Shown here piece after piece: positions 1 to 6,202 of a DNA stretch of 8,311 nt. The notes beneath the pieces are model-generated. The model did no database searches. It was not told the DNA's origin and saw only the letters and a program-made list of their open reading frames with translations. The stretch is from NCBI GenBank assembly GCA_020631315.1, contig JAHDHM010000029.1:1-8311 (forward strand), given 5' to 3'. A program made the translations under genes and the position numbers. Numbering within the stretch: the stretch's first letter is position 1; every line of letters begins with the position of its first letter. The DNA is from Acidimicrobiales bacterium (lineage in GTDB: Bacteria; Actinomycetota; Acidimicrobiia; Acidimicrobiales; Poriferisodaliceae).

Positions 1-1
1 C

Positions 2-340
2 GTCAAGGAGAAGATCGAGTACGTCGACTACAAGGACGTCACGCTGCTGCGTGCGTTCATGTCGGACCGTGCCAAGATCCGCGCTCGTCGCGTGTCGGGC
101 AACGACGTGCAGCAGCAGCGCGAGATCACCACTGCCATCAAGAACGCTCGTGAGATGGCGTTGCTGCCGTACGCGAGCCGCATCGTGACCCAGCGCAAGG
201 GCGACAAGCGTCGTGGCGGTCGTGACCGTGACGACCGTGACGATCGTGGTGATCGCAACGAGGGCGACGAGGCACCGGCTGAGGACACCGAGTCCGAGGC
301 AGTCGAGGCCAACGCCGGAGCTGAAGGAGGCGAGGAGTGA
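2..340 (+). CDS. rpsR: 30S ribosomal protein S18, 5'-truncated by window edge, with a long charged C-terminal tail
   Basis: S18 sits on the platform of the 30S subunit next to S6. The reading frame is open from the first complete codon at position 2, so the true start lies outside the window; base 1 is the last base of a split codon. The visible protein matches the S18 core: [19 protein letters not shown], then [10 protein letters not shown], then the helix ending in MALLPYASR. The N-terminal part, where zinc-type S18 proteins carry cysteines, is not visible. After the core (from about position 200) there is a 45-50 residue tail: first Arg/Asp-rich ([12 protein letters not shown]), then Glu/Ala-rich, ending GAEGGEE. 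S18 normally ends soon after the LPY segment, so this tail is unusual and looks disordered. The TGA stop at 338-340 overlaps the GTG start of rplI, implying translational coupling. Identity is secure; the tail's role is unknown. Confidence 0.96.
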   Translation, partial: VKEKIEYVDYKDVTLLRAFMSDRAKIRARRVSGNDVQQQREITTAIKNAREMALLPYASRIVTQRKGDKRRGGRDRDDRDDRGDRNEGDEAPAEDTESEAVEANAGAEGGEE

Positions 341-783
341 AGGTCGTTCTTCGTACCGATGTGAGTGGTGTGGGCAAGACCGGCGACATCGTCGAGGTGT
401 CGGATGGTTTCGGCCGCAACTTCCTCGTGCCGCAGGGCAAGGCGATGATGGCGTCCGATGGTGCCGTCGGCCAGGCCGCAGCGATGCGCAAGGCCCGCGA
501 CCTGCGTGACGGACGCGATCGTGCCGCATCCGAGGAGCTGGCCCGCCAGCTCGTCGGCACGCCGATCACCGTCGTCGCCAAGGCCGGTGGCGGTGGTCAG
601 CTCTACGGCTCGATCACCACCGCCGACGTCGCCCAGGCCGTGAAGGACCAGCTCGGTCTCGATCTGGATCGTCGCACCCTGTCGATCGAGGAGTCGATCC
701 GCAGTGTCGGCGAGCACGAGGTGCAGGCCAAGCCGCACCCCGACGTGCAGTTCGTGATCACGGTTCAGGTCGAGGCGGCCTGA
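337..783 (+). CDS. rplI: 50S ribosomal protein L9
   Basis: L9 binds 23S rRNA near the base of the L1 stalk and helps maintain reading frame. The 148-residue product has the usual length. The N-terminal rRNA-binding domain carries the L9 signature at about residues 16-36 ([21 protein letters not shown] pattern, shown here only as a motif). It is followed by the long connecting helix (about 40-75, Ala/Arg-rich) and a C-terminal domain beginning near ITVVAKAG. The GTG start at 337 is chosen because it overlaps the S18 stop as GTGA and has a strong ribosome binding site, GAAGGAGG at 323-330, six bases upstream. The order rpsR-rplI-dnaB is conserved in actinobacteria. The oddity is at the 3' end: the last codons and the TGA stop lie inside a hairpin that is repeated downstream (see repeat at 759-857). 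Confidence 0.97.
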   Translation: MKVVLRTDVSGVGKTGDIVEVSDGFGRNFLVPQGKAMMASDGAVGQAAAMRKARDLRDGRDRAASEELARQLVGTPITVVAKAGGGGQLYGSITTADVAQAVKDQLGLDLDRRTLSIEESIRSVGEHEVQAKPHPDVQFVITVQVEAA

Positions 784-857
784 GCCCAGACCAGCACGGT
801 TCAGGTCGAGGCGGCCTGAGCCCAGACGGTGCAGCTCAGGTCGAGAGGTCTGAGCTG
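759..857 (+). repeat. Tandem copies of the rplI 3' end, each a hairpin containing a TGA
   Basis: A 33-bp segment at 759-791, covering the last rplI codons and the stop, is repeated exactly at 795-827 (period 36 bp). A diverged third copy follows to about 857. Each copy can fold. Copy 1 pairs GGTTCAGG (762-769) with CCTGAGCC (779-786). Copy 2 pairs the same arms at 798-805 and 815-822. Copy 3 pairs CAGCTCAG (832-839) with CTGAGCTG (850-857). Differences in copy 3 keep pairing: a G-C pair becomes A-U, a U·G pair becomes C-G, and a G-C pair becomes G·U. The TGA lies in the 3' arm of every hairpin, and the authentic rplI stop is the first. No T-tract follows, so this does not look like a set of intrinsic terminators. 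Function is unknown. Confidence 0.85.
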
Positions 858-890
858 ATCTGCATCTGAATTCACACTGTGTGGTCGCTC

Positions 891-932
891 AGCGCCGGTG
901 CCCGTTCGTCGGGCACCGGCGCTGTGACTTTT
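891..932 (+). terminator. Very strong hairpin with T-tract, likely terminator of the rpsR-rplI transcript
   Basis: A perfect 14-bp stem pairs AGCGCCGGTGCCCG (891-904) with CGGGCACCGGCGCT (910-923) around a 5-base TTCGT loop. GTGACTTTT follows, giving a short T-run at 929-932. This fits an intrinsic terminator for the ribosomal-protein transcript, although the T-run is short and starts five bases after the stem, so termination may be partial and let some transcription reach dnaB. Confidence 0.75.
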
Positions 933-956
933 GGTCACATCCAGGCGAAGGTCACA
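923..956. promoter_or_regulatory. Palindrome TGTGAC-N5-GTCACA plus a third half-site, upstream of dnaB
   Basis: Six-base arms TGTGAC (923-928) and GTCACA (934-939) flank TTTTG. Another GGTCACA stands at 950-956, 17 bp after the GGTCACA at 933-939. The arms resemble the TGTGA/TCACA half-sites of Crp-Fnr family regulators, but the gap between TGTGA and TCACA is 7 rather than the usual 6, so the match is not good enough to name a regulator. It overlaps the tail of the terminator hairpin and may simply extend that structure. Confidence 0.35.
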
Positions 957-960
957 CCCC

Positions 961-1047
961 TCGTGCACAGTTTGTCCACAGGCGCAGGGCGGCGAATCCC
1001 CATGTTCTACGGGGGTGATCCCCAAGTTGACCCTCTGGTTGTGCACA
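961..1047 (+). promoter_or_regulatory. Cluster of DnaA-box-like 9-mers in front of dnaB
   Basis: TTGTCCACA at 972-980 is an exact match to the DnaA box form preferred in high-GC actinobacteria such as Streptomyces. TTGTGCACA at 1039-1047 differs by one base and TCGTGCACA at 961-969 by two. All lie on the same strand within 90 bp, 25 to 110 bp before the helicase gene. This would fit control of dnaB by DnaA or a DnaA-binding locus. It is too small and too GC-rich to be called an origin, and I see no AT-rich unwinding region. The single perfect box is the solid part. Confidence 0.5.
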
Positions 1048-1072
1048 GGATCCCGATGGAAGGATGCTCGTG

Positions 1073-2431
1073 ATGTTCGACGACGACGCACCGATGAGCC
1101 CGGCCGGGCCGGTGATGCGCAAGGCGCCACACAACTTGGAGGCCGAGGCGTCGTTGTTGGGCGCGATGTTGCTCAGTCGCGACGCGATCGGGCCGGCGGT
1201 CGAAGCCGTCGATGCGGCCGACTTCTACCTGCCGTCGCATCAGAACATCTTCGATGCGATCAGCGCGCTGTACTCGCAGGGCCAGCCGGTCGATCCGGTG
1301 ACGGTCGCCGAGTCGCTCGAGCGCGCGCAGCTGTTGGAGATGGTCGGTGGCCTGCAGACGCTGGTCGACCTCCAGAACTCGACCCCGGCCACGTCGAATG
1401 CCGCACGCTATGCCTCGATCATCGAAGAGCGTGCGTTGCTGCGACGCCTCATCGGGGCGGCGGGTGAGATCGTCGAGCTCGGGTACTCGTTGCCCGACGA
1501 CGCCGCGAAGGCCGTCGACGAGGCGGAGGCGAAGATCTTCCAGATCGCGCAGCGGCGTGTCACCGACACCACGAAGCCGTTGCGCGAGTTGCTGTCGGAC
1601 AACCTGGACCGTCTCGAGGAGCTGTACGAGCGCGGCGAGGCGATCACGGGTATCCCGAGCGGCTACCACGATCTGGACGAGGTGCTGGCGGGTCTTCAGC
1701 CGAGCGCGCTGCTCGTCGTCGGTGCTCGTCCGGCCATGGGCAAGACCGCGTTCGGTCTGGGCATGACGGCGCATGCGGGCATGGTGGCGCAGCGCCCGGT
1801 GCTGTTCTTCTCGTTGGAGATGGGGCATCTCGAACTGACGCAGCGAATCCTGTGCTCGACGGCGAAGGTCGATGCGAGCCGGATGCGCAACGGCAGTCTC
1901 AGTGATGACGACTGGCCGAAGATCAGTCGGGCGGTCGGTCAGTTGGCGGAGGCGCCGATCTGGATCGACGACAACCCCAACGTCACCGTCATGGACATCC
2001 GGGCGAAGGCCCGCCGGCTGAAGAGCCGGTTGGGTGATCTCGGCTTGATCGTCATCGACTACCTGCAGCTGATGCAGGGGTCGAGTCGGGCGGAGAGCCG
2101 TCAGGTCGAGATCTCCGAGATCTCGCGTGGACTGAAGATCTTGGCCCGTGAGCTCGAGTGCCCGGTGGTGGCGTTCTCGCAGCTGAGCCGAACGCTCGAG
2201 TCACGTGCGGACAAGCGGCCGATGTTGTCGGACCTGCGTGAGTCGGGCGCCATCGAGCAGGACGCCGACGTCGTCATGTTCTTGTACCGCGACGAGATGT
2301 ACAACCCGGAGTCCCCGGACATCGGCACGGCGGAGGTCATCGTGGCGAAGCATCGTGCTGGTCCGACGGCGACGGTGCGTCTGGCCTTCCTGGGCCACTT
2401 CACCCGCTTCGCGAACATGGCGAAGAACTGA
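1073..2431 (+). CDS. dnaB: Replicative DNA helicase DnaB
   Basis: DnaB is the hexameric 5'-3' helicase that unwinds the chromosome at the fork and contacts primase. The 452-residue product has the N-terminal domain (about 15-120, beginning PHNLEAEASLLGAML), a linker, and the RecA-like ATPase domain (about 190-452). Walker A is GARPAMGKTA (217-226, with K224 and T225), the catalytic Glu is in SLEM (E249), Walker B is LIVIDYLQL (325-333, with D329), the sensor Gln is in FSQLSR (Q370), and the arginine-finger motif is KHRAG (R428). All are intact, and no intein interrupts them, unlike several mycobacterial dnaB genes. Start choice: GGAAGG at 1058-1063 is nine bases before ATG 1073 and six before GTG 1070. 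The upstream ATG at 1064 abuts that site, so it is unlikely. The gene follows rplI after a 280-bp regulatory-looking spacer. Its end is re-copied in tandem downstream. Confidence 0.97.
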   Translation: MFDDDAPMSPAGPVMRKAPHNLEAEASLLGAMLLSRDAIGPAVEAVDAADFYLPSHQNIFDAISALYSQGQPVDPVTVAESLERAQLLEMVGGLQTLVDLQNSTPATSNAARYASIIEERALLRRLIGAAGEIVELGYSLPDDAAKAVDEAEAKIFQIAQRRVTDTTKPLRELLSDNLDRLEELYERGEAITGIPSGYHDLDEVLAGLQPSALLVVGARPAMGKTAFGLGMTAHAGMVAQRPVLFFSLEMGHLELTQRILCSTAKVDASRMRNGSLSDDDWPKISRAVGQLAEAPIWIDDNPNVTVMDIRAKARRLKSRLGDLGLIVIDYLQLMQGSSRAESRQVEISEISRGLKILARELECPVVAFSQLSRTLESRADKRPMLSDLRESGAIEQDADVVMFLYRDEMYNPESPDIGTAEVIVAKHRAGPTATVRLAFLGHFTRFANMAKN

Positions 2432-2511
2432 GCCTGTGGGTACCGCGAAGAACTGATCTGAGCTCATGGGTGCTGCGAAGAACTGAGCTTGTGGGTACAG
2501 CGAAGAACTGA
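2420..2511 (+). repeat. 25-bp tandem array copying the dnaB 3' end and stop codon
   Basis: The last codons of dnaB with the stop, GCGAAGAACTGA, occur at 2420-2431 and again, exactly, at 2445-2456, 2475-2486 and 2500-2511. The linkers are related: GCCTGTGGGTACC, then TCTGA plus GCTCATGGGTGCT, then GCTTGTGGGTACA. The unit is therefore 25 bp (GCGAAGAACTGA + GCYYRTGGGTRCH), with a 5-bp insertion in the second unit, which is 30 bp. The four cores start in frames 2, 0, 0 and 1, so TGA stops (2429, 2454, 2459, 2484, 2509) fall in all three frames. The array fills the whole space up to the stop of the convergent gene at 2517. I see no strong hairpin in the units and no T-tract. Confidence 0.9.
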
Positions 2512-2516
2512 TCAGA

Positions 2517-2813
2517 TCACATCAGGTCGCCGCCGGCGGCGAACAGCGCGACGAACAACAGCAGCAGCACGATGATGCCGCCGAAGAGGCCGAACCAGGC
2601 CATGAGCTTCCCCGCGACGACGGCGACCCCGAACACGAACGCGAGGCCGGTGATGCGGCTTCGTTGTTGGGTTCGTTCCTGGCTGACGACTCGCGTGCCG
2701 ACGGCGATCAGAAAGGCCGCGGTCGCGAGGAAGGCCACGAACAAGACGCCCGAGAAGCGTCCGAGCACGAGGCCGACGGAGGCGGCACAGGCGAGGGCGA
2801 CGACTCGATTCAC
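2517..2813 (-). CDS. Small multi-pass membrane protein of unknown function
   Basis: The 98-residue product is not recognised as a known family. It is almost entirely hydrophobic: segments at about 3-18, 21-40, 54-72 and 76-94 could each cross the membrane, split by a short basic loop (QERTQQRSRI, about 45-54). It therefore probably has four membrane passes, or two hairpins. There is no signal peptidase site, catalytic motif or cysteine pair. The start is a GTG at 2811-2813; the sequence upstream has only a weak AGG as ribosome binding site, so the exact start is uncertain. It converges on dnaB across the tail array and is divergent from another tiny membrane protein at 2867, 53 bp away. Base composition matches its neighbours. 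Confidence 0.65.
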   Translation of the reverse strand: MNRVVALACAASVGLVLGRFSGVLFVAFLATAAFLIAVGTRVVSQERTQQRSRITGLAFVFGVAVVAGKLMAWFGLFGGIIVLLLLFVALFAAGGDLM

Positions 2814-2827
2814 AGGCGACAGCCTGT
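2812..2827. promoter_or_regulatory. Short inverted repeat between the two divergent small membrane protein genes
   Basis: ACAGGC (2812-2817) and GCCTGT (2822-2827) face each other across GACA, overlapping the GTG start of the minus-strand gene. In a 53-bp divergent spacer this could be an operator or an RNA hairpin over the start. Six-base arms are short enough to arise by chance. Confidence 0.25.
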
Positions 2828-2866
2828 CACGTCGATAGCCTCACGGCTCGCCGGGAGGAGGATGCG

Positions 2867-3073
2867 ATGTTTCTCGGAGAGGACCTGTTGCCGCTGCTCG
2901 TGTTGGCGTTGGGAGGGGCGATGTTCGTCGGCAACATCGTCGCGATCGTCCGCCCACCTGATGCGCCGCGCAACGAGGGTGATCTCGAGCGAGCGCCGGT
3001 GGCGCGCAGCATCGTGATGGGTCTGGTGGGGTTGGTGGCTGCTCTGTGGGCCATCGGCAGCCTGCTGGCCTGA
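2867..3073 (+). CDS. Small two-pass membrane protein of unknown function
   Basis: The 68-residue product is not recognised. Two hydrophobic segments, about residues 7-28 (LLPLLVLALGGAMFVGNIVA) and 47-67 (SIVMGLVGLVAALWAIGSLL), flank a charged loop rich in Pro, Asp, Glu and Arg (RPPDAPRNEGDLERAPVAR). The ATG at 2867 has an excellent ribosome binding site, GGGAGGAGG at 2853-2861, five bases upstream, which makes this a convincing gene despite its size. It is divergent from the 98-residue membrane protein gene. A terminator-like hairpin lies downstream at 3151-3196. No function can be inferred. Confidence 0.75.
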   Translation: MFLGEDLLPLLVLALGGAMFVGNIVAIVRPPDAPRNEGDLERAPVARSIVMGLVGLVAALWAIGSLLA

Positions 3074-3083
3074 GAATTCTCTG

Positions 3084-3107
3084 TTTCTGTCTTTTGTCTT
3101 ACAGAAA
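3084..3107. other. AT-rich inverted repeat in the convergent spacer
   Basis: TTTCTGT (3084-3090) pairs with ACAGAAA (3101-3107) around a 10-base T-rich loop. It lies just after the stop of the small membrane protein gene in the only clearly AT-rich patch of the window. It may aid termination from either side. The stem is weak (mostly A-T pairs). Confidence 0.3.
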
Positions 3108-3150
3108 ACGCGGGAAACGAAGCTGCATCTGTGAGATGTTGGAGGGGTCG

Positions 3151-3196
3151 CTTGGTCGCCGGAAGTGTTCCGGAGCCGAGCGTTTCTTCGTTTTCG
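3151..3196 (+). terminator. Probable intrinsic terminator downstream of the 68-residue membrane protein gene
   Basis: CCGGAA (3159-3164) pairs with TTCCGG (3168-3173) around GTG. The stem extends below a small internal loop with CTTGG (3151-3155) pairing CCGAG (3176-3180). The plus-strand sequence then runs CGTTTCTTCGTTTTCG. A GC-rich stem followed by a T-rich tract on the plus strand points to termination of the leftward-lying plus-strand gene, before it would run into the convergent galK. Confidence 0.6.
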
Positions 3197-3228
3197 GGCC
3201 CGGAACCGCAGTTCTGAGCAGCGATGGG

Positions 3229-4398
<1,170 letters not shown>

Positions 4399-4436
4399 CG
4401 GCGATGACCTCTCCGCAGGGACGGGGGCTCCATGTT

Positions 4437-4459
4437 GCCCGACCGTGGAGTGGTCGGGC
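4437..4459. promoter_or_regulatory. Perfect 8-bp inverted repeat in the galK / ACT-gene divergent spacer
   Basis: GCCCGACC (4437-4444) and GGTCGGGC (4452-4459) are separated by GTGGAGT. The 85-bp spacer between the two start codons must hold both promoters, so a symmetrical 23-bp site here is a natural operator candidate for a dimeric regulator. It could also be a hairpin in the 5' leader of either transcript. No recognisable family consensus was matched. Confidence 0.45.
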
Positions 4460-4483
4460 GCCACGAGGTGAGAGGCTGAGCAC

Positions 4484-4903
4484 ATGCCCGGAGGAGAGAC
4501 CGATCTGGATCAGATGCTGGCGACGCTCGCCGTGGAACGGCGGCCAGGGGTCTACGCGTTCGTGTCGGCGCCCACCGTGCTGCACGGTGTCGACGTGCAC
4601 GCGACCGTCCTGGAGGACGAGGGCGTCACCTCGGTCGTGAGTGTCGACGACGCACGTGCGGCAGGGTTCGACGTGGACTTCGAGGCGGCGTGGTTGACGT
4701 TGCGCGTCCACAGCGCCCTCGACGCCGTCGGCCTGACAGCGGCCTTCTCCGCAGCACTCGGCGAGAGGGGCATCCCGTGCAACGTGCTCGCCGGGACGTT
4801 CCACGACCATCTGCTCGTGCCCGTGGATCTTGTGGACGACGCCTTCTCGGCACTCGAGCACCTTCGCCTTGGGGCGGCGAACGGTCAGCCCTTGAGCGAA
4901 TAG
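4484..4903 (+). CDS. ACT-domain protein of the DUF2241/COG3602 type (predicted amino-acid-binding)
   Basis: The 139-residue product resembles the small two-part ACT-domain proteins grouped as COG3602. The N-terminal part (about 5-62) begins with the typical DLDQMLATL and contains YAFVSAP. The C-terminal ACT part (about 66-130) has AWLTLRVHSALDAVGLTAAF, then GIPCNVLAGTFHDHLLVPVD; the CNV.AG..HDH.LVP pattern is the family hallmark. ACT domains usually bind small ligands such as amino acids and regulate enzymes, but no enzyme domain is attached and the ligand here is unknown. ATG 4484 is preceded by AGAGG at 4471-4475, eight bases upstream. The gene is divergent from galK. Its last 19 bp overlap the end of the convergent P450 gene, so the two transcripts must be complementary there. 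The family call is from recalled motifs. Confidence 0.82.
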   Translation: MPGGETDLDQMLATLAVERRPGVYAFVSAPTVLHGVDVHATVLEDEGVTSVVSVDDARAAGFDVDFEAAWLTLRVHSALDAVGLTAAFSAALGERGIPCNVLAGTFHDHLLVPVDLVDDAFSALEHLRLGAANGQPLSE

Positions 4904-6120
4904 CGAATCGGCACGCTCTTGTGGCCACCGACGAAGGTGGTCTTCATCGACGTGGCGTCGCCGGCGAGCTCGATGGTGTCGATCTCCGGGACGATCCGTC
5001 CGAACAGGCGCCGCAGCTCGTTGCGTGCCAACTGGGCACCCAGACAGAAGTGGACGCCGTAGCCGAAGCTGACGTTGCGGTCGGCGTTCGGCCGGGTGAT
5101 GTCGAAGCGCAGGGGATCGTCGAAGACCTTCGGGTCGAGGTTGGCGGCCTTGTAGGACAGGTACAGCCAGTCGCCCTTCTTGATCTCTTGGCCGAGGATC
5201 TCGGTGTCGACCTGGGCGGTCCGCATGAAGTGGCGGACCGACGCGGTCCATCGGATCATCTCCTCGACCGCGTTGTTCAGCAGTTCGGGCTGCTGCTGCA
5301 GGAGCCGGAGTTGGTCCTGGTCCTCGATGAGGGCGTGCATGCCACCTGACATCGCCGACGAGGTCGTGTCGTGGCCGGCCGTGGCGACGATCACGTAGTA
5401 GCCCATCGTCTCCAGGTCGGGCATCGGCGCGTCGTCGATCTGACCGTTGGCGATCAGTGTCGCGAGGTCGTCGGATGGGTTTGCTCTGCGGTCCTCGGTG
5501 ATGCCGGCGAAGTAGGTGTAGAAGTCCATCAGGATCTGCGAGACGACCTCGGGGCTCGGCTCCTCGCGCTGCAGGTCGGGGTCCTGGCCTCCGAACAGCT
5601 CCTGGGTGAGCTTCATCATGCGTGGGTAGTCGTCTTCGGGGAGCCCGAGGATCTTGAGGATCACCTGGAGCGGGAAGGGGAGTGCGATGTCGACGGCGAA
5701 GTCGCATGCACCGCCGAGGTCACGCAGCTTCTGGAGCGCTTCGTCGCTGAGTTCCTGCAGGCGGTCGTCGAGGCGACGGATCGATGCCGGCTTGAACCAG
5801 TCGTTGGTGAGCTTGCGGTACTTGCCGTGTTGCGGCGCGTCCATGTGGATGAGCGTCTTGATGTCGACGCCGCGCCGTTCGCGGTCGGCGAGCGTGTCGA
5901 GCACGGGGTAGGGGCCGTTGGTGAAGTCCTCGCTGCGCCGCTCGATCTCGAGCACGGCAGCGTGGTCGATCACCGCCCAGAACGGCTGCATGCCGTCGCG
6001 TTCGAAGCGATGGATGCCGCCCTGTTCGTGGAGGTCGAGTGCGGCGCGGTTCCACTCGTCGAGGTCTCCCCAACGGTGGTTGTCCGAGAAGATGTCGTGC
6101 GGTGCCGGTGCCCCGACCAT
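4885..6120 (-). CDS. Cytochrome P450 monooxygenase (bacterial class I type)
   Basis: The 411-residue product is a soluble bacterial P450 that would insert one oxygen atom from O2 into an organic substrate, using electrons from a ferredoxin. The key elements are intact. The I-helix oxygen-activation motif is AGHDTT (248-253, with D251 and T252). The K-helix E-x-x-R is E287-M-I-R290. The haem loop FGYGVHFCLGAQLAR has the cysteine ligand at C359. An HxxxR-like segment, HGKYRKLTNDWF, marks the C helix. The loop and N-terminal half recall the actinobacterial CYP125/CYP124/CYP142 neighbourhood (steroid and terpenoid or methyl-branched lipid oxidation), but the substrate cannot be assigned from sequence alone. 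ATG 6120 is chosen because AGGGGG lies six bases upstream; an upstream in-frame start at 6153 lacks such a site. No ferredoxin gene is adjacent. It is divergent from a flavin/F420-type reductase gene. Confidence 0.93.
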   Translation of the reverse strand: MVGAPAPHDIFSDNHRWGDLDEWNRAALDLHEQGGIHRFERDGMQPFWAVIDHAAVLEIERRSEDFTNGPYPVLDTLADRERRGVDIKTLIHMDAPQHGKYRKLTNDWFKPASIRRLDDRLQELSDEALQKLRDLGGACDFAVDIALPFPLQVILKILGLPEDDYPRMMKLTQELFGGQDPDLQREEPSPEVVSQILMDFYTYFAGITEDRRANPSDDLATLIANGQIDDAPMPDLETMGYYVIVATAGHDTTSSAMSGGMHALIEDQDQLRLLQQQPELLNNAVEEMIRWTASVRHFMRTAQVDTEILGQEIKKGDWLYLSYKAANLDPKVFDDPLRFDITRPNADRNVSFGYGVHFCLGAQLARNELRRLFGRIVPEIDTIELAGDATSMKTTFVGGHKSVPIRYSLKG

Positions 6121-6161
6121 CTGATTCCCCCTGTTCCCGCCCGGACGGACCAAGCGAGGGT

Positions 6162-6188
6162 TCGATCGTCACACATGCGGTGAATCGA
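6162..6188. promoter_or_regulatory. Imperfect inverted repeat in the P450 / PPOX divergent spacer
   Basis: TCGAT-CG-TCAC (6162-6172) faces GTGA-ATCGA (6180-6188) around ACATGCG, with a 2-bp bulge in the left arm. The 82-bp divergent spacer (6121-6202) must contain both promoters. A CACAAT at 6190-6195 could be a -10 box for the rightward gene and would place its transcript start near or at the GTG, giving a leaderless message. This is suggestive only. Confidence 0.3.
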
Positions 6189-6202
6189 GCACAATCGGAG
6201 TC

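Noticed and set aside
759..857. CRISPR-like reading of the rplI tail repeats
   Set aside because: Only two exact copies with a 3-bp spacer and a third diverged copy; there are no unique spacers of CRISPR size and no cas genes.
784..1063. A chromosomal origin of replication
   Set aside because: Only one perfect DnaA box, no AT-rich unwinding region, and no dnaA or dnaN nearby.
1007..1828. A 273-codon frame antisense to dnaB
   Set aside because: It lies fully opposite the DnaB coding sequence, has unusual Arg/His composition and no good ribosome binding site.
1073..2431. Intein in dnaB
   Set aside because: The Walker A, Walker B and flanking motifs are contiguous, and the protein is of normal intein-free length.
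2420..2516. Iteron origin or plasmid replication repeats after dnaB
   Set aside because: The repeat core is simply the dnaB coding end with its stop, there is no Rep gene, and the context is a core chromosomal block.
5371..6183. A 270-codon plus-strand frame antisense to the P450 gene
   Set aside because: Mirrors codon positions of the P450 gene; no domain recognised.
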